A stretch of 64,000 nucleotides of DNA from an actinobacterium LLX17 (GCA_000471045.1 KI301992.1:2409452-2473451); one strand, 5' to 3'. Positions 33,375 to 42,597 are shown, numbered from the stretch's first letter. Numbers and translations: made by a program. Notes: generated by a model from the letters alone, not told the origin.

Positions 33375-34991
33375 TCAGTCGACGGCCAGCACCAGCAGCG
33401 CCACGTCGTCCTCGACGCCGGGCGGCATCCGCTCGATGAGCAGCTTGCACAACGCCTCCGGGTCGAGGTCTTGCTGCCCTGTCAAGGCCCGCTCGAGCCA
33501 GGTCAGGCCGCTGTCCATCGACTCGCCCCGGCGCTCCAGCAGGCCGTCGGTGTAGAGCACGAGGGACGAGCCCGGCACCAGCGCCTCGGTGTGGTCGTGG
33601 CGCGCGAAGCCGTCGACCCCCAGCAACGGGTCGGCCGGTGCATCCAGCAGCCGCACGCTGCCGTCGGGAAGCAGCAGCGCTGGGGGTGGGTGTCCCGCGT
33701 TGGACCAGGTGACCCGGCAACCGCCCTCGGGGCCCTCATCGTGCTCGACCTGCGCGACGATGACCGTCGCGATCACGTCGATCGCCAGCTGCTGGACGGC
33801 ACGGTCGAGGACCCCCATCACGGCGGCCGGCGGCTCCCCCAGCGTCATCGACACACCACGCAGCAGGTTGCGCAGCTGCGCCATGCCGGCGGCGGACTCC
33901 CGGTCGTGGCCCGTCACGTCACCGATGACCAGGCAGAGGTCGTCGTTCGGCAGGATGAACGCGTCGTACCAGTCGCCCCCGACCTGGGCCTCCTCGGCGG
34001 CCGGCACGTAGCTCACGGCCACCCGCAGACCTTCGCGCTGGACCGGTTGGCTCAGGAGGCTGCGCTGCAAGGTCTCGCTGAGGCGTCGCTCGGAGTCGCG
34101 GCGTGCTTGCTCCGCGGCGACCACCCGCGTGCGGCCGAGGGCACGCCCGATGATCGACCCGACCAGACGGGTGGTGTCCCCCAGCTCGTCGTCCACCAGG
34201 ACCCGCGGGCTCAATCGGACCACGAGGATGGACGTCGCACGGTCGTCGGCGTCGGACTCCAGCACGAGCCAGACCAGACGGCCCTCCTCCGTGACCTCCT
34301 CGACGAGCACCTCGCCGGCCATGAGGTCGCGCGGCGGGCGGACCGGGAGGTCGCGCACGTACTCGACGGGATCGGTCTCCGGCAACCGCAGGTCGACCGC
34401 GAGGAGGTCGTCGTCGTACTCGCGCAGCACGCTGAGTGCTCGCTCTCGCACCCCTTCGAGCGACGACGCGCCCGCGAGCATGCCCGCGAGTCCCGCCAGC
34501 ACCTCGAGCCGGCGACGGCCCTCGACCGAGGCAGTGGTCTCGGCGGCCACGTTCAGCACCGCCACGATCTCGCCGTCCGCCTCGCGCACCGCCGAGTAGC
34601 AGAAGGTGAAGTAGCAGTCCTCGAGGAACCCACGGCGATCCAACGGGACCAGCGCATCCTCCATTACGAAGGCCACCCCGGTCCGCGCGACATCGGCCAT
34701 CATCGGACCGATCTGGTTCCACGCCTCCGGGAAGACCAGCTGCGTCGGGCGCCCCAGAGCGGTGGGGTGCTTGTCGCCGATCAGCTCGACGTAGGCGTCG
34801 TTGTAGAGCAGCTTGTACTTCGGTCCCCAGAACAACGACATCGGGAACCTGCTGTGCAGCATCAGGTCGATCGTCGAGACCAGGGTCGGGCTCCACGTCT
34901 CCACCGGTCCCAGCACCGTCGACGGCCAGTCCACCGCGTCGTACACCGCACGCAGCTCGGGGCTGGCGGCCGCGAAGGGATCCTTGGTCAC
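33375..34991 (-). CDS. PP2C-type SpoIIE phosphatase with PAS and GAF-like sensors
   Basis: A 538-residue regulator. The N-terminal PAS-like domain (about 20-150: FPMSLFWGPKYKLLYNDAYVELIG) is followed by a divergent GAF-like region (165-300) and a SpoIIE phosphatase domain (310-538). Phosphatase metal-site blocks are VGGDWYDAFILPNDDLCLVIGDVTGHD, YTDGLLERR and a final DDVALLVL. Such proteins dephosphorylate anti-anti-sigma factors to release stress sigma factors. No kinase or STAS partner is adjacent. It points toward the tRNA-Ser gene on the same strand, 43 bases upstream of it. Confidence 0.9.
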   Translation of the reverse strand: MTKDPFAAASPELRAVYDAVDWPSTVLGPVETWSPTLVSTIDLMLHSRFPMSLFWGPKYKLLYNDAYVELIGDKHPTALGRPTQLVFPEAWNQIGPMMADVARTGVAFVMEDALVPLDRRGFLEDCYFTFCYSAVREADGEIVAVLNVAAETTASVEGRRRLEVLAGLAGMLAGASSLEGVRERALSVLREYDDDLLAVDLRLPETDPVEYVRDLPVRPPRDLMAGEVLVEEVTEEGRLVWLVLESDADDRATSILVVRLSPRVLVDDELGDTTRLVGSIIGRALGRTRVVAAEQARRDSERRLSETLQRSLLSQPVQREGLRVAVSYVPAAEEAQVGGDWYDAFILPNDDLCLVIGDVTGHDRESAAGMAQLRNLLRGVSMTLGEPPAAVMGVLDRAVQQLAIDVIATVIVAQVEHDEGPEGGCRVTWSNAGHPPPALLLPDGSVRLLDAPADPLLGVDGFARHDHTEALVPGSSLVLYTDGLLERRGESMDSGLTWLERALTGQQDLDPEALCKLLIERMPPGVEDDVALLVLAVD

Positions 34992-35037
34992 GCTGGGGAG
35001 TGTAGGGAGTGAACCTGTGACGCAGATGTGTATCTGA

Positions 35038-36111
35038 CTACCCGCGCAGCTGCGCCGCCAGCGGGCAGTCGAAGGGGTCGCGAGCCCGCAGCCCGACGTT
35101 GTTCAGGTAGTCGACGACGATGGCGTAGGAGCGGAACAGGCCGACCTCCATGTAGTCGATGCCCTCCCGCTCGCAGTGGGCCCGCACCAACGGCTGGGCC
35201 TTCTTGAGGTTGCACCGCGGCATGCTCGGGAACAGGTGGTGCTCGATCTGGTAGTTCAGCCCGCCCATCGCCCAGTCGGTCAGCGGGTTGCCGTGCACGT
35301 TGCGCGAGACCATCACCTGCCGGCGCAGGAAGTCCAGCTTCATCTCCGGCGGCACGATCGGCATGCCCTTGTGCGCCGGCGCGAAGGAGGCGCCGAGGCA
35401 GAAGCCGAACACCGCCATCTGCACGGCGAAGAATGCCAGCGCCTTGCCGAGCGGCAGGAAGATCAGCAGCACCGCGACGTAGGCCGAGAGCCGGCCGACG
35501 ACCAGCGCCAGCTCGGTGCGGCGCCACGGCTCGGTCGACGTCTTGTCCCGCGCGGCGCGGATGCTCTCGGCGTGCAGGTTGAGCCCCTCGAGCGTCAGCA
35601 GGGGGAAGAACAGCCAGCCCTGTCGCTTGACGAACCAGCCGCTGAACCCCGTGGTCCGTTGCGCGACGATGCCGGGCGTGAACGCGATCGCGCCGGCACC
35701 GATGTCGGGGTCGTAGCCCTCGAGGTTCGGACCCTTGTGGTGCATGTTGTGCTTCGCCCGCCACCACGCGAAGCTCAGCCCCGCGAAGGCGCCGGCCAGG
35801 ATGCGCGACGTCCACGAGTTCCACGAGCCCGACGAGAAGATCTGCCGGTGCGCGGCGTCGTGGCCGAGGAAGCCGAACTGGGTGACGACGACGCCCAACG
35901 CCGCCGCCAGGATCAGCTGGAACCACGAGTTGCCCAGCAGGAAGAAGCCGACCCAGATGCCGAAGAACGCGGCGACGTGGACGCCGATCTGCCAGGCGTA
36001 GTACCCGCGACGGCGCTCGAGCAGACCGGCGTCCTTGACCTCGTGCATCAGCTCGGTGAAGTGGCTGACGTACCGGTCGGCGGGGGCGGCTGGCGCGGTC
36101 TGGGGTGCCAT
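35038..36111 (-). CDS. Membrane acyl-CoA/acyl-lipid fatty acid desaturase
   Basis: A 357-residue di-iron integral membrane enzyme that inserts a cis double bond into fatty acyl chains. Three histidine boxes are visible: HDAAH (84-88), HNMHH (119-123) and QIEHH (286-290), the last in LNYQIEHHLFPSMP. Four main hydrophobic segments separate them. The glutamine in the third box is typical of the DesA3/front-end-like family. The electron donor gene is not adjacent; in related bacteria an oxidoreductase elsewhere serves it. Upstream 36112-36308 is intergenic. Confidence 0.9.
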   Translation of the reverse strand: MAPQTAPAAPADRYVSHFTELMHEVKDAGLLERRRGYYAWQIGVHVAAFFGIWVGFFLLGNSWFQLILAAALGVVVTQFGFLGHDAAHRQIFSSGSWNSWTSRILAGAFAGLSFAWWRAKHNMHHKGPNLEGYDPDIGAGAIAFTPGIVAQRTTGFSGWFVKRQGWLFFPLLTLEGLNLHAESIRAARDKTSTEPWRRTELALVVGRLSAYVAVLLIFLPLGKALAFFAVQMAVFGFCLGASFAPAHKGMPIVPPEMKLDFLRRQVMVSRNVHGNPLTDWAMGGLNYQIEHHLFPSMPRCNLKKAQPLVRAHCEREGIDYMEVGLFRSYAIVVDYLNNVGLRARDPFDCPLAAQLRG

Positions 36112-36308
36112 CGAAGACTCATTCCAGGTGGCTCAGGGCGGAACCGCGGGGTCTTGGCGGCGGGGTGCTCCTCCAGAGTGACACGTCTGGCGCGGTGGCG
36201 CCGCCGCGCCCGCCGTCCGCGACCCTCCGTTGCGGTATCGTCGCTCGCAGACAGCCTCTTCGTCCCAGTCCCCGACGAGCCCTTCACGACGATGAAAGTG
36301 GTCCGGGG

Positions 36309-36743
36309 ATGAGCATTGATGCACACGCCGACCGTGCCGCCGCGTCATACGACCTGCACGGAGCGTCACTCCGCACGTTCGCTCGTGTCCTCAGCGAGGA
36401 CCCCGCTCTGGCCGACACGTTGTTCGTCGAGACCATCCGCTCGGGCACGCAACCGGAGGCAGCCGAGTCGAGCGGCCTGCGCGACCTGGCGCTCGACGCC
36501 TTCCTGGCCTGGTCTCGTACCGCGGACCGCCCAGCTCGGACGTCCCGGGAACGCGCGCCCAGCTCTCCGACGCTGGAGATGCTGCATCGGTTGCCCGCCG
36601 ACCAGCGGACCGCGCTGGCCCTGTGCGGCTTCGGCGACCACCGCCGCGCTCAGGCGGCGGAGACCCTGGGGGTGACGCCCACGCGGGTCGCCCGACTCCT
36701 GCGCGACGCCCTCACGACCCTGGGTCGGCATCCCGCACCATGA
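36309..36743 (+). CDS. Sigma-70 region 4-like small regulator
   Basis: A 144-residue protein. The last 55 residues form a sigma region 4-type helix-turn-helix (MLHRLPADQRTALALCGFGDHRRAQAAETLGVTPTRVARLLRDALTTL). No region 2 is evident; residues 1-85 are helical and unlike sigma factors, so it may be a co-regulator or a diverged ECF-like factor. The ATG at 36309 follows CCGGGG, a weak site. It stands alone between the desaturase and a membrane protein. Confidence 0.65.
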   Translation: MSIDAHADRAAASYDLHGASLRTFARVLSEDPALADTLFVETIRSGTQPEAAESSGLRDLALDAFLAWSRTADRPARTSRERAPSSPTLEMLHRLPADQRTALALCGFGDHRRAQAAETLGVTPTRVARLLRDALTTLGRHPAP

Positions 36744-36773
36744 TCCCGCGTCATGACCTGAGGTGTCGCAACC

Positions 36774-37412
36774 TCAGCTGACCCGCACGACGAGCGGGAC
36801 CCGCTCCAGCCGGCCTCGCCGCCACGCCCGGTGGACCAACAGGCCGGCGACCACCGACCCTGTCGCCCCCAGGACGAGGTCTCCGAGGGTGTCCTCGTAG
36901 AGCCGGTTCGGCAAGACCTCCCAGCGGTGCAGGAAGGCGAAGTACTCGGCGACCTCCCACACGAGGGCCGCCGTCAGCCCGGCCGCCAGCGACCGCTCCA
37001 CCACCGCGACGCGTGACGCCGCACGGTCGAGCGTCAGCACCACGACGGCCGCGGCCAGCAGTCCGGTGTTGAAGAAGTGCATCCAGTCGTCGAACCACCA
37101 GATGCGGTCATAGAGGTCGAGCCGGTTGCCGAGGATGTCGGAGAAGCACGGCACCGTGATGCACAGGTCGGCCAGCCACGGGAACGGGCTGCGGTCGCGC
37201 CAGTACAACAGCCACAGCAGTGGCAGCGTGAACGCCAGCATCGGGTAGGTCACGGCCCGCCACCACGCGGCCTTGTCCTGCATGTTGCCCAGCTCGGGAT
37301 CGGTCACCACGCCGACCAGCATCAGGACCAAGATGGCCTTCGCCGCGATGTCGAGGAACCGGACGAGGCGCTCGACCCGATCGCGTTCAGGGGCTACGAG
37401 GGCGCTGGGCAT
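36774..37412 (-). CDS. DUF2238-like membrane protein
   Basis: A 212-residue protein with five to six hydrophobic segments. The conserved block YDRIWWFDDWMHFFNTGLLAAAVVVL, then WEVAEYFAF and YEDTLGDLVLGATGSVVAGLLV, is characteristic of a YjdF/DUF2238-type family with paired acidic residues in membrane helices. Function unknown. A gene pair of small membrane-associated products follows upstream on the same strand. Confidence 0.72.
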   Translation of the reverse strand: MPSALVAPERDRVERLVRFLDIAAKAILVLMLVGVVTDPELGNMQDKAAWWRAVTYPMLAFTLPLLWLLYWRDRSPFPWLADLCITVPCFSDILGNRLDLYDRIWWFDDWMHFFNTGLLAAAVVVLTLDRAASRVAVVERSLAAGLTAALVWEVAEYFAFLHRWEVLPNRLYEDTLGDLVLGATGSVVAGLLVHRAWRRGRLERVPLVVRVS

Positions 37413-37457
37413 CCGTTCACCCTAACGGCGCACCCACCTGACCCGTGATGTTCCGGG

Positions 37458-37679
37458 TCAGTCGTCGGAATCGAGGCGCTCGCGGTCGCCCTGGCGCATG
37501 CCGGCCCGGATCAGGAACCAGATGCCGATGGACGCGAGCACCAGGAACCCCAGCACGATGGCCACCGACTCCCAGGTGTCCGCGGAGTCGGTGGGAGGCG
37601 GGGTGGGACTCGGCGCGCCGGTGACCAGCCCGGAGACGAGGACTGGCGCGAGCAGTGCGGCGAGTGCCGTCGTGATCAT
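37458..37679 (-). CDS. Small secreted/membrane protein of unknown function
   Basis: 73 residues: a signal-like start (MITTALAALLAPVLVSGLVTGA), a proline-rich linker (SPTPPPTDS), one membrane helix (VAIVLGFLVLASIGIWFLI) and a charged end. Its ATG shares one base with the stop of the 64-residue gene upstream, so the two are coupled. I do not recognise the family. Confidence 0.55.
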   Translation of the reverse strand: MITTALAALLAPVLVSGLVTGAPSPTPPPTDSADTWESVAIVLGFLVLASIGIWFLIRAGMRQGDRERLDSDD

Positions 37680-37873
37680 CAGGCAGCGGTGACGTCGTCG
37701 CCGTGCTTCGGGGCTCCGGCCTCGCGCAGGGCCGGCGGCCCGATGACGGACTCACGCACCAGGTCGTACGCCTGGGCGACGCCGACGAGCGCTCGCTCGG
37801 AGGCCTCGACCCACGCGTGGCCCTCGGCCAGGTTGCGACGCAGCAACGTCAGGTAGAGGGAGGGGCGTGCCAT
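37679..37873 (-). CDS. Small helical protein of unknown function
   Basis: 64 residues, mostly amphipathic helix (SLYLTLLRRNLAEGHAWVEASERALVGVAQAYDLVRES) with a polar end. The stop overlaps the start of the small membrane protein gene (TGATG). GAGGGAGGGG near the start supplies a plausible ribosome site. No recognisable family. Confidence 0.5.
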   Translation of the reverse strand: MARPSLYLTLLRRNLAEGHAWVEASERALVGVAQAYDLVRESVIGPPALREAGAPKHGDDVTAA

Positions 37874-38003
37874 GCCTCCACGATACGCGGCCGACCGTGC
37901 CGATTCGCTCCGAACGCGCCAGCGGCAGCCGGTTTCTGTGCGCCGGCCGCTCCCAGAGCTGTCGGGTCCCGGCGTTCCACGGCAGGTCTCCTAGACTGAT
38001 CGG

Positions 38004-38306
38004 GTGATCTTTCGTCAGGTGGGGGACGGGCGTCCGTATCCCGAGCACGGTCTCACTCAGACGCAGTGGGCCGAGATCTCTCCCAGCCAGGTGCGGCTGG
38101 ACGACCTGACCACCACCAAGAGCCAGCTCGACCTGGCCCATCTGCTCGACGACGACTCCACGTACTTCGGCGACCTGTTCGCCCACGTGGTCAGCTGGGA
38201 GGGCCAGATGTACCTCGAGGACGGACTCCACCGTGCGCTGCGCGCCGCGCTGCAGCAACGCCACATGCTGCACGCCCGTGTGCACGCGATCGGAAGGACC
38301 CGATGA
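38004..38306 (+). CDS. Conserved actinobacterial protein annotated in relatives as VapB-like
   Basis: A 100-residue protein from a GTG. The pattern DGRPYPEHGLTQTQWAEISPSQVRLDDLTTTKSQLDLAHLL then YFGDLFAHVVSWEGQMYLEDGLHRALRAALQQR occurs across actinobacteria, where it is sometimes labelled a VapB antitoxin. I see no toxin next to it; it is instead coupled by an ATGA overlap to a LytR_C protein, so the antitoxin label is doubtful. Confidence 0.72.
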   Translation: MIFRQVGDGRPYPEHGLTQTQWAEISPSQVRLDDLTTTKSQLDLAHLLDDDSTYFGDLFAHVVSWEGQMYLEDGLHRALRAALQQRHMLHARVHAIGRTR

Positions 38307-38815
38307 GTCGGCGGATGACCAGCACACTGACGGTGCTCGGAAGCGTGGCCGTGTTCGTGATCGCCCTCCTGGTGGGCTTCAGTCTCGTGACGTCCGATCC
38401 CGACACCCAGGCCGCGGCCCCCACGTGCGAGGACCGACAGGTCGCGGCGGGCGAGGCGCTCACCGCCAACCTCGTGAAGATCAACGTGCTCAATGCCTCG
38501 GGCCGCGAAGGTCTGGCGAACCGCGTCAGCATCAACCTGCAGCGCAAGGGGTTCCTGGCGGGCAAGGTCGCCAACAGCACCAGCGAGCTGGAGGTGCCTG
38601 CGGTTGCGATCCTGACCACCGATCCGACCGACCCCCGGGTGCAGCTGGTGGCGCTCCAGCTGCCGGGTGCGCAAGTCCTCGAGCCCGACATCGAGCTCGA
38701 GGAGGGCGTCACCGTGGTCCTCGGACCCGGGTACGGGGCCATCGACGACGCCGCGCCCACCGAGGTGCCGTCGGACCGCGACCTCAGCTTCTGCGTGCCG
38801 ATCGCCACCATCTGA
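38303..38815 (+). CDS. LytR C-terminal domain protein, membrane-anchored
   Basis: A 170-residue protein with a single N-terminal anchor (TVLGSVAVFVIALLVGFSLV) and an extracytoplasmic LytR_C domain: LVKINVLNASGREGLANRVSINLQRKGFLAGKV. A pair of cysteines (in PTCEDRQ and LSFCVPI) may form a disulfide outside the cell. LytR_C domains accompany cell-wall polymer attachment enzymes, but the catalytic LCP domain is missing. Followed by a palindromic repeat. Confidence 0.82.
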   Translation: MSRRMTSTLTVLGSVAVFVIALLVGFSLVTSDPDTQAAAPTCEDRQVAAGEALTANLVKINVLNASGREGLANRVSINLQRKGFLAGKVANSTSELEVPAVAILTTDPTDPRVQLVALQLPGAQVLEPDIELEEGVTVVLGPGYGAIDDAAPTEVPSDRDLSFCVPIATI

Positions 38816-38829
38816 GCCACCGCCCTCCG

Positions 38830-38957
38830 GGGGACGCACGATGATGCATTGCGGTAGCCAGGGCTACCCAGATCCATCACCGTTCGAGCCTCAGGGGACG
38901 CGGGATGATGCATTGCGGTAGCCAGGGCTGCCCGAATGCATCATCGTCGGTCCCCGC
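38830..38957. repeat. Duplicated palindromic element
   Basis: Two 40-bp direct copies (38830-38869, 38894-38933) share GATGATGCATTGCGGTAGCC and AGGGCT; each contains a GGTAGCC-AG-GGCT(A/G)CC palindrome. The second copy is followed by an inverted partial copy (ATGCATCATCGTC, to about 38957), giving a long hairpin that ends at the stop of the antiporter gene. It separates two convergent genes and may terminate both transcripts. Confidence 0.75.
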
Positions 38958-40435
38958 TAGGTGCCCCAGCCGGCGAGGCGGCCACCGCGGGCGACGGCGA
39001 CGAGGCGGCGCTCGACCTTCTCGCGGACGTGCCGTGAGCTGACCACGAGCAGCTCGTCGCCCGAGACGATGCGCGTGGTGGGCGACGGCACGAGCGTCTC
39101 GTCGCCGCGCACGACCATTGAGACCGAGGCGCCCTCTGGCAGTCGCAGCTCCCCCACCTCGACGCCGGCCAGCCGAGAGCCGGGCGTGACCCGCACCTGC
39201 AGCAGCACGGCGTCGACCCGCTCGAGCGGCGCCACCTCCACCTCGACGTCGCGCACCTCGCCCAGCACGCCACACCACGCAGCCAGACGCGCGAGTGGCG
39301 CCGCCTGGAGCAGGGTGTACACGACCACGGCCACGAACACGATGTCGAACAGGTCACGCGAGCCCGGCACGTCCGCCGCCAGCGGGATGGTGGCCAGGAC
39401 GATCGGGACCGCACCCCGCAAGCCGGCCCAGCCCAGGAACAGCTGCTCGCGCCACGGGATCCGGAAGAGGACGGCACACACGGCGATCGACACCGGCCGG
39501 GCCACGAACGTCAGGAGTCCGCCCACGGCCAGGCCCATCCAGACGTGCCACCAGTCGAACTGCTCGGGCGAGGCGAGCAGGCCGAGCATGACGAACAGCG
39601 CGATCTGCGCCAGCCAACCGATGCCCTCGACGAACGACCGCGTCGCCACCCGGTGCGGCAGCTCGGTGTTGCCCAGCACCAGCGCCGCCAGGTAGACCGC
39701 CGCGAAACCGCTGCCCTGCAGGCCGGCCGCGGCGGCGTACGCGAGCACCGTGAACGCCAGCACGACCAAGGGGTAGAGACCAGAGGCGGGAAGTGCCACG
39801 CGACGCAGGAGAAGCCCGCCGAGCACGCCGATGCCGAGGCCGACGATGACGCCCACCGCCAGCTGAAAGACGATCACTGCGGAAAAGGCAAGCACGCCGC
39901 GCTCGGCGATGTCGCCGGCACTGACGGCGACCACCAGGACCACGATCGGAGCATCGTTCAGGCCCGACTCGGCCTCGAGCGCTCCGCTGACCCGGTGCCG
40001 CAACGGGACCGCACGCAACACTGAGAAGACCGCGGCCGCGTCGGTCGGCGTGAGCACGGCGGCCAGCAGCACCGCGAGCGTCCACTCGAGGTCCAGCAGG
40101 TAGTGGGCCCCAAGGGCGACGACCATCACGCTGACGGCCGAGCCGAGGGTTGCCAGCAGCAGTCCGAACCCGATGGAGGGCCGCACGTGCGACCACTGGG
40201 TGGAGATGCCGCCCTCCGCGAGGATCAGCATCAAGGCGGCAAGGCCGAGCGAGACCGCGAGATCGGCGTCGTCGAACTCGACGCCGAGTCCGGAGGACCC
40301 CAGAGCCAGCCCGAGCCCGAGGTACATCAGCAGCGACGGGAGCCCGGCGCTGACGGACAACCGGACGGCCAGCACGGCCACGATGAGGACGACCGCACCC
40401 ACCAGCAGGAACCGGTTGAGGTCGTCGACGTCCAT
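38957..40435 (-). CDS. CPA-type potassium/sodium:proton antiporter with TrkA_C domain
   Basis: A 492-residue transporter. About twelve helices in residues 1-390 include LTPTDAAAVFSVL and ALEAESGLNDAPIVVLV, the conserved ion-binding aspartates of the NhaP/KhaP group, and GWAGLRGAVPIVLATIPL. The C-terminal TrkA_C/RCK-type region is VDAVLLQVRVTPGSRLAGVEVGELRLPEGASVSMVVRG. Exchange of K+ or Na+ for protons, gated by the cytosolic domain, is expected. I chose the ATG at 40435; the frame remains open upstream without homology. Confidence 0.9.
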   Translation of the reverse strand: MDVDDLNRFLLVGAVVLIVAVLAVRLSVSAGLPSLLMYLGLGLALGSSGLGVEFDDADLAVSLGLAALMLILAEGGISTQWSHVRPSIGFGLLLATLGSAVSVMVVALGAHYLLDLEWTLAVLLAAVLTPTDAAAVFSVLRAVPLRHRVSGALEAESGLNDAPIVVLVVAVSAGDIAERGVLAFSAVIVFQLAVGVIVGLGIGVLGGLLLRRVALPASGLYPLVVLAFTVLAYAAAAGLQGSGFAAVYLAALVLGNTELPHRVATRSFVEGIGWLAQIALFVMLGLLASPEQFDWWHVWMGLAVGGLLTFVARPVSIAVCAVLFRIPWREQLFLGWAGLRGAVPIVLATIPLAADVPGSRDLFDIVFVAVVVYTLLQAAPLARLAAWCGVLGEVRDVEVEVAPLERVDAVLLQVRVTPGSRLAGVEVGELRLPEGASVSMVVRGDETLVPSPTTRIVSGDELLVVSSRHVREKVERRLVAVARGGRLAGWGT

Positions 40436-40467
40436 CGCGGCCTCCCGTCGTGGTGCGAGATCTGATC

Positions 40468-41604
40468 TTAACGGGACCCGCGCACGAGCGACGCCACCCG
40501 ATCGACCGCGAGACTCATCACCTCGGGGGTGGTGGCCAGGTTGACCCGCACGTGCCCGGCACCGCCCTCCCCGAAGGTGGGCCCGGACGAGAACGCCACC
40601 CGCGCGCGCTCCAGCAGCACGGCGGCGGGGTCGTCGCCGAGACCGAGGCCGCGGCAGTCCCACCACGCCAGGTACGTGCCGTTGCGTGGCGTCCACCGCA
40701 CCTGCGGCAGGTACCGCTCGACCAGGCCAGCCATCAGCGCCCTGTTCTCGGCGAGGTCGGCCACGACGGCGTCGAGCCACGGGCGACCCTCGCGGAACGC
40801 CACGGTGTGCGCCGCGACGCCGAGGTGAGTGGGCCCGTGACTGGCGAGCAGCGGGAGTCGATCGAGGTCGTCGACGGCATCGGCGCCGGCCAGCAGCAAC
40901 CCGGCCTTGACCCCGGCGAGGTTCCAGGCCTTCGAGGCCGACGTCGCGACCATCGCGTCGGACGTGCCGGGCACCGTCAGGTACGGCACGAATCCCGTGG
41001 GCACCAGGGGCGCGTGGATCTCGTCGACCACCACGCGCACGCCGTGCCGCCCGGCCAGGTCGGCGACCGCAGCGAGCTCGTCAGCGGTGTGCACCACGGA
41101 GGTCGGGTTGTGCGGGCTGCAGAGCAGGAACCCCGCGCCGGGCCCCAGCTCGGCGAACGTGGCCCCCAAGGCGTCGAGGTCGAGCCGGTCGTCGCTCCCG
41201 AGCGGCACCGTGACGAGACGGCGGTCGGCCACGGACACGGCATCGGCGAACGGCGGGTAGACCGGCGGACAGATGACGACCGGGGCGCCCGGCTTGGTCA
41301 TGACTCGCAGCGCCTCGACCACACCGTTCATGACGTCGCCGACGACGGCGGACGCGACCGGTCCGCCCCACCCCCAGCGCCACTGCGCGAACTCGGCGAA
41401 CGCCGCGGCGTAGTCGTCGGCGCCTCCGGGGTAGCCCGTGTCGGAGGACTCGATCATGCGCAGCAGCACGTCGCGGACGGCCGGCGCGAGGGGCGCATCC
41501 ATCTCGGCGACCCACAGCGGCAGCACGTCGGGATCGTGGTGGGACCACTTGATGCTGCTGCGGCGTCGCAGCTCGTCGAGCTCGAGGGCGCGCAACGGGG
41601 TCAT
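40468..41604 (-). CDS. MalY/PatB-type pyridoxal-phosphate aminotransferase (C-S lyase)
   Basis: A 378-residue class I/II PLP enzyme. The start region WSHHDPDVLPLWVAEMDAP is typical of PatB/MalY. PLP contacts occur in CSPHNPTS (NPT) and VVVDEIHAPLV; the PLP lysine lies in TSASKAWNLAGVKAG; a carboxylate arginine in GHVRVNLAT. These enzymes cleave the C-S bond of cystathionine or cysteine conjugates. The ATG at 41604 (MTPLRALEL) is favoured over an upstream GTG/ATG. Confidence 0.88.
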   Translation of the reverse strand: MTPLRALELDELRRRSSIKWSHHDPDVLPLWVAEMDAPLAPAVRDVLLRMIESSDTGYPGGADDYAAAFAEFAQWRWGWGGPVASAVVGDVMNGVVEALRVMTKPGAPVVICPPVYPPFADAVSVADRRLVTVPLGSDDRLDLDALGATFAELGPGAGFLLCSPHNPTSVVHTADELAAVADLAGRHGVRVVVDEIHAPLVPTGFVPYLTVPGTSDAMVATSASKAWNLAGVKAGLLLAGADAVDDLDRLPLLASHGPTHLGVAAHTVAFREGRPWLDAVVADLAENRALMAGLVERYLPQVRWTPRNGTYLAWWDCRGLGLGDDPAAVLLERARVAFSSGPTFGEGGAGHVRVNLATTPEVMSLAVDRVASLVRGSR

Positions 41605-41704
41605 GTCCTCGATTGTGCCGGTCACCACCAGCCCGGCACGCCCGATGCGCTCACGTCCTGGGACTCAAGTGGCAGAAGCCCCGTGGCTGGGTTGGAGTGG
41701 TCCG

Positions 41705-42541
41705 GTGGATCGACGACAGCTGCTGACCGCGGCCGGGCTCCTGGCCCTGGCCGCCTGCACCCCGGGCAACGACTCCGACGATCGCCCGGACGACGAGGTG
41801 CCGACCGGCTCCGGTCGCCTGACCTACGGCGACCACCCCTCGCAGTTCGTCGACGTCCGCCGGCGCACCGGCTCGGGTGCGCCGCTCGGGACGGTCGCGC
41901 TCATTCACGGCGGATTCTGGTTGCAGCAGTACGACCTGACCTACCTCGAGCCGTTCGCGGCCGCGGCGGCCGAGCGCGGGTGGGACGTCGCCTCGCTGGA
42001 GTACCGCCGGGTCGGCGGGGACGGCGGGTGGCCGGAGACCTTCGACGACGTCGCCGCCGGGCTCGACGCGCTGGCCGACTGGGCGCGCACCCCGTCGGTC
42101 GTGACGCTGGGGCACTCCGCCGGCGGACACCTGGCGGTCTGGGCGGCGGGGCGTCCCCAGCTGGCGGGCACGGACTGGAACAGCCCGGTCATGCCGGTCA
42201 GCGCGGCCATCAGCCTCGCCGGCGTGCTCGACCTGCCGGCGGCGCACGATGCCGACCTCGGCAACGGTGCGGCGGAGGACCTGATGGGCGGACCGCCGGA
42301 CGACCGCTGGGCCCTCGCGGACCCAACGGCACGCATCCCGCTCGAGGTGCCCGTGCGGTGCGTGCACGCCCGGGACGACGACGCGGTGCCGTTCTCGCAG
42401 TCGTCGGACTACGTGGACCGTGCGATCGCCGTGGGAGCTGACGCCGGCTTGATCGAGGTGACGGGTGGGCACTTCGCGGTGACGGAACCGGGGACGGCGG
42501 CGGCCGACGCCGTGCTCACCGCGCTCGACGCCTCGGCCTGA
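41705..42541 (+). CDS. Exported alpha/beta hydrolase lipoprotein (BD-FAE-like)
   Basis: A 278-residue esterase-like protein starting with GTG. The N-terminus DRRQLLTAAGLLALAACTPG has twin arginines and a lipobox LAAC (Cys18), so it is probably Tat-exported and lipid-anchored. The hydrolase core shows ALIHGGFWLQQYD (HGGxW oxyanion motif), LGHSAGGHLA (nucleophile serine), DDDAVPF and GGHFAV for the acid and histidine. The HGGxW motif resembles kynurenine formamidase/feruloyl esterase-like enzymes. Confidence 0.8.
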   Translation: MDRRQLLTAAGLLALAACTPGNDSDDRPDDEVPTGSGRLTYGDHPSQFVDVRRRTGSGAPLGTVALIHGGFWLQQYDLTYLEPFAAAAAERGWDVASLEYRRVGGDGGWPETFDDVAAGLDALADWARTPSVVTLGHSAGGHLAVWAAGRPQLAGTDWNSPVMPVSAAISLAGVLDLPAAHDADLGNGAAEDLMGGPPDDRWALADPTARIPLEVPVRCVHARDDDAVPFSQSSDYVDRAIAVGADAGLIEVTGGHFAVTEPGTAAADAVLTALDASA

Positions 42542-42553
42542 GTCGACAGACAG

Positions 42554-42597
42554 GCGACGGGGCGGGTGAGCGCTGCTGCGCTCACCCGCCCCGTCGC
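42554..42597. terminator. Strong bidirectional hairpin terminator
   Basis: A perfect 19-bp stem, GCGACGGGGCGGGTGAGCG with CGCTCACCCGCCCCGTCGC, around a 6-base loop (CTGCTG). It lies between the ends of two convergent genes and has no long T-run, as is usual in very GC-rich genomes. Confidence 0.85.

Noticed and set aside
38004-38306. Functional VapB antitoxin
   Set aside because: No toxin gene neighbours it and it is coupled to a LytR_C gene; the label in relatives appears to be transferred by annotation.
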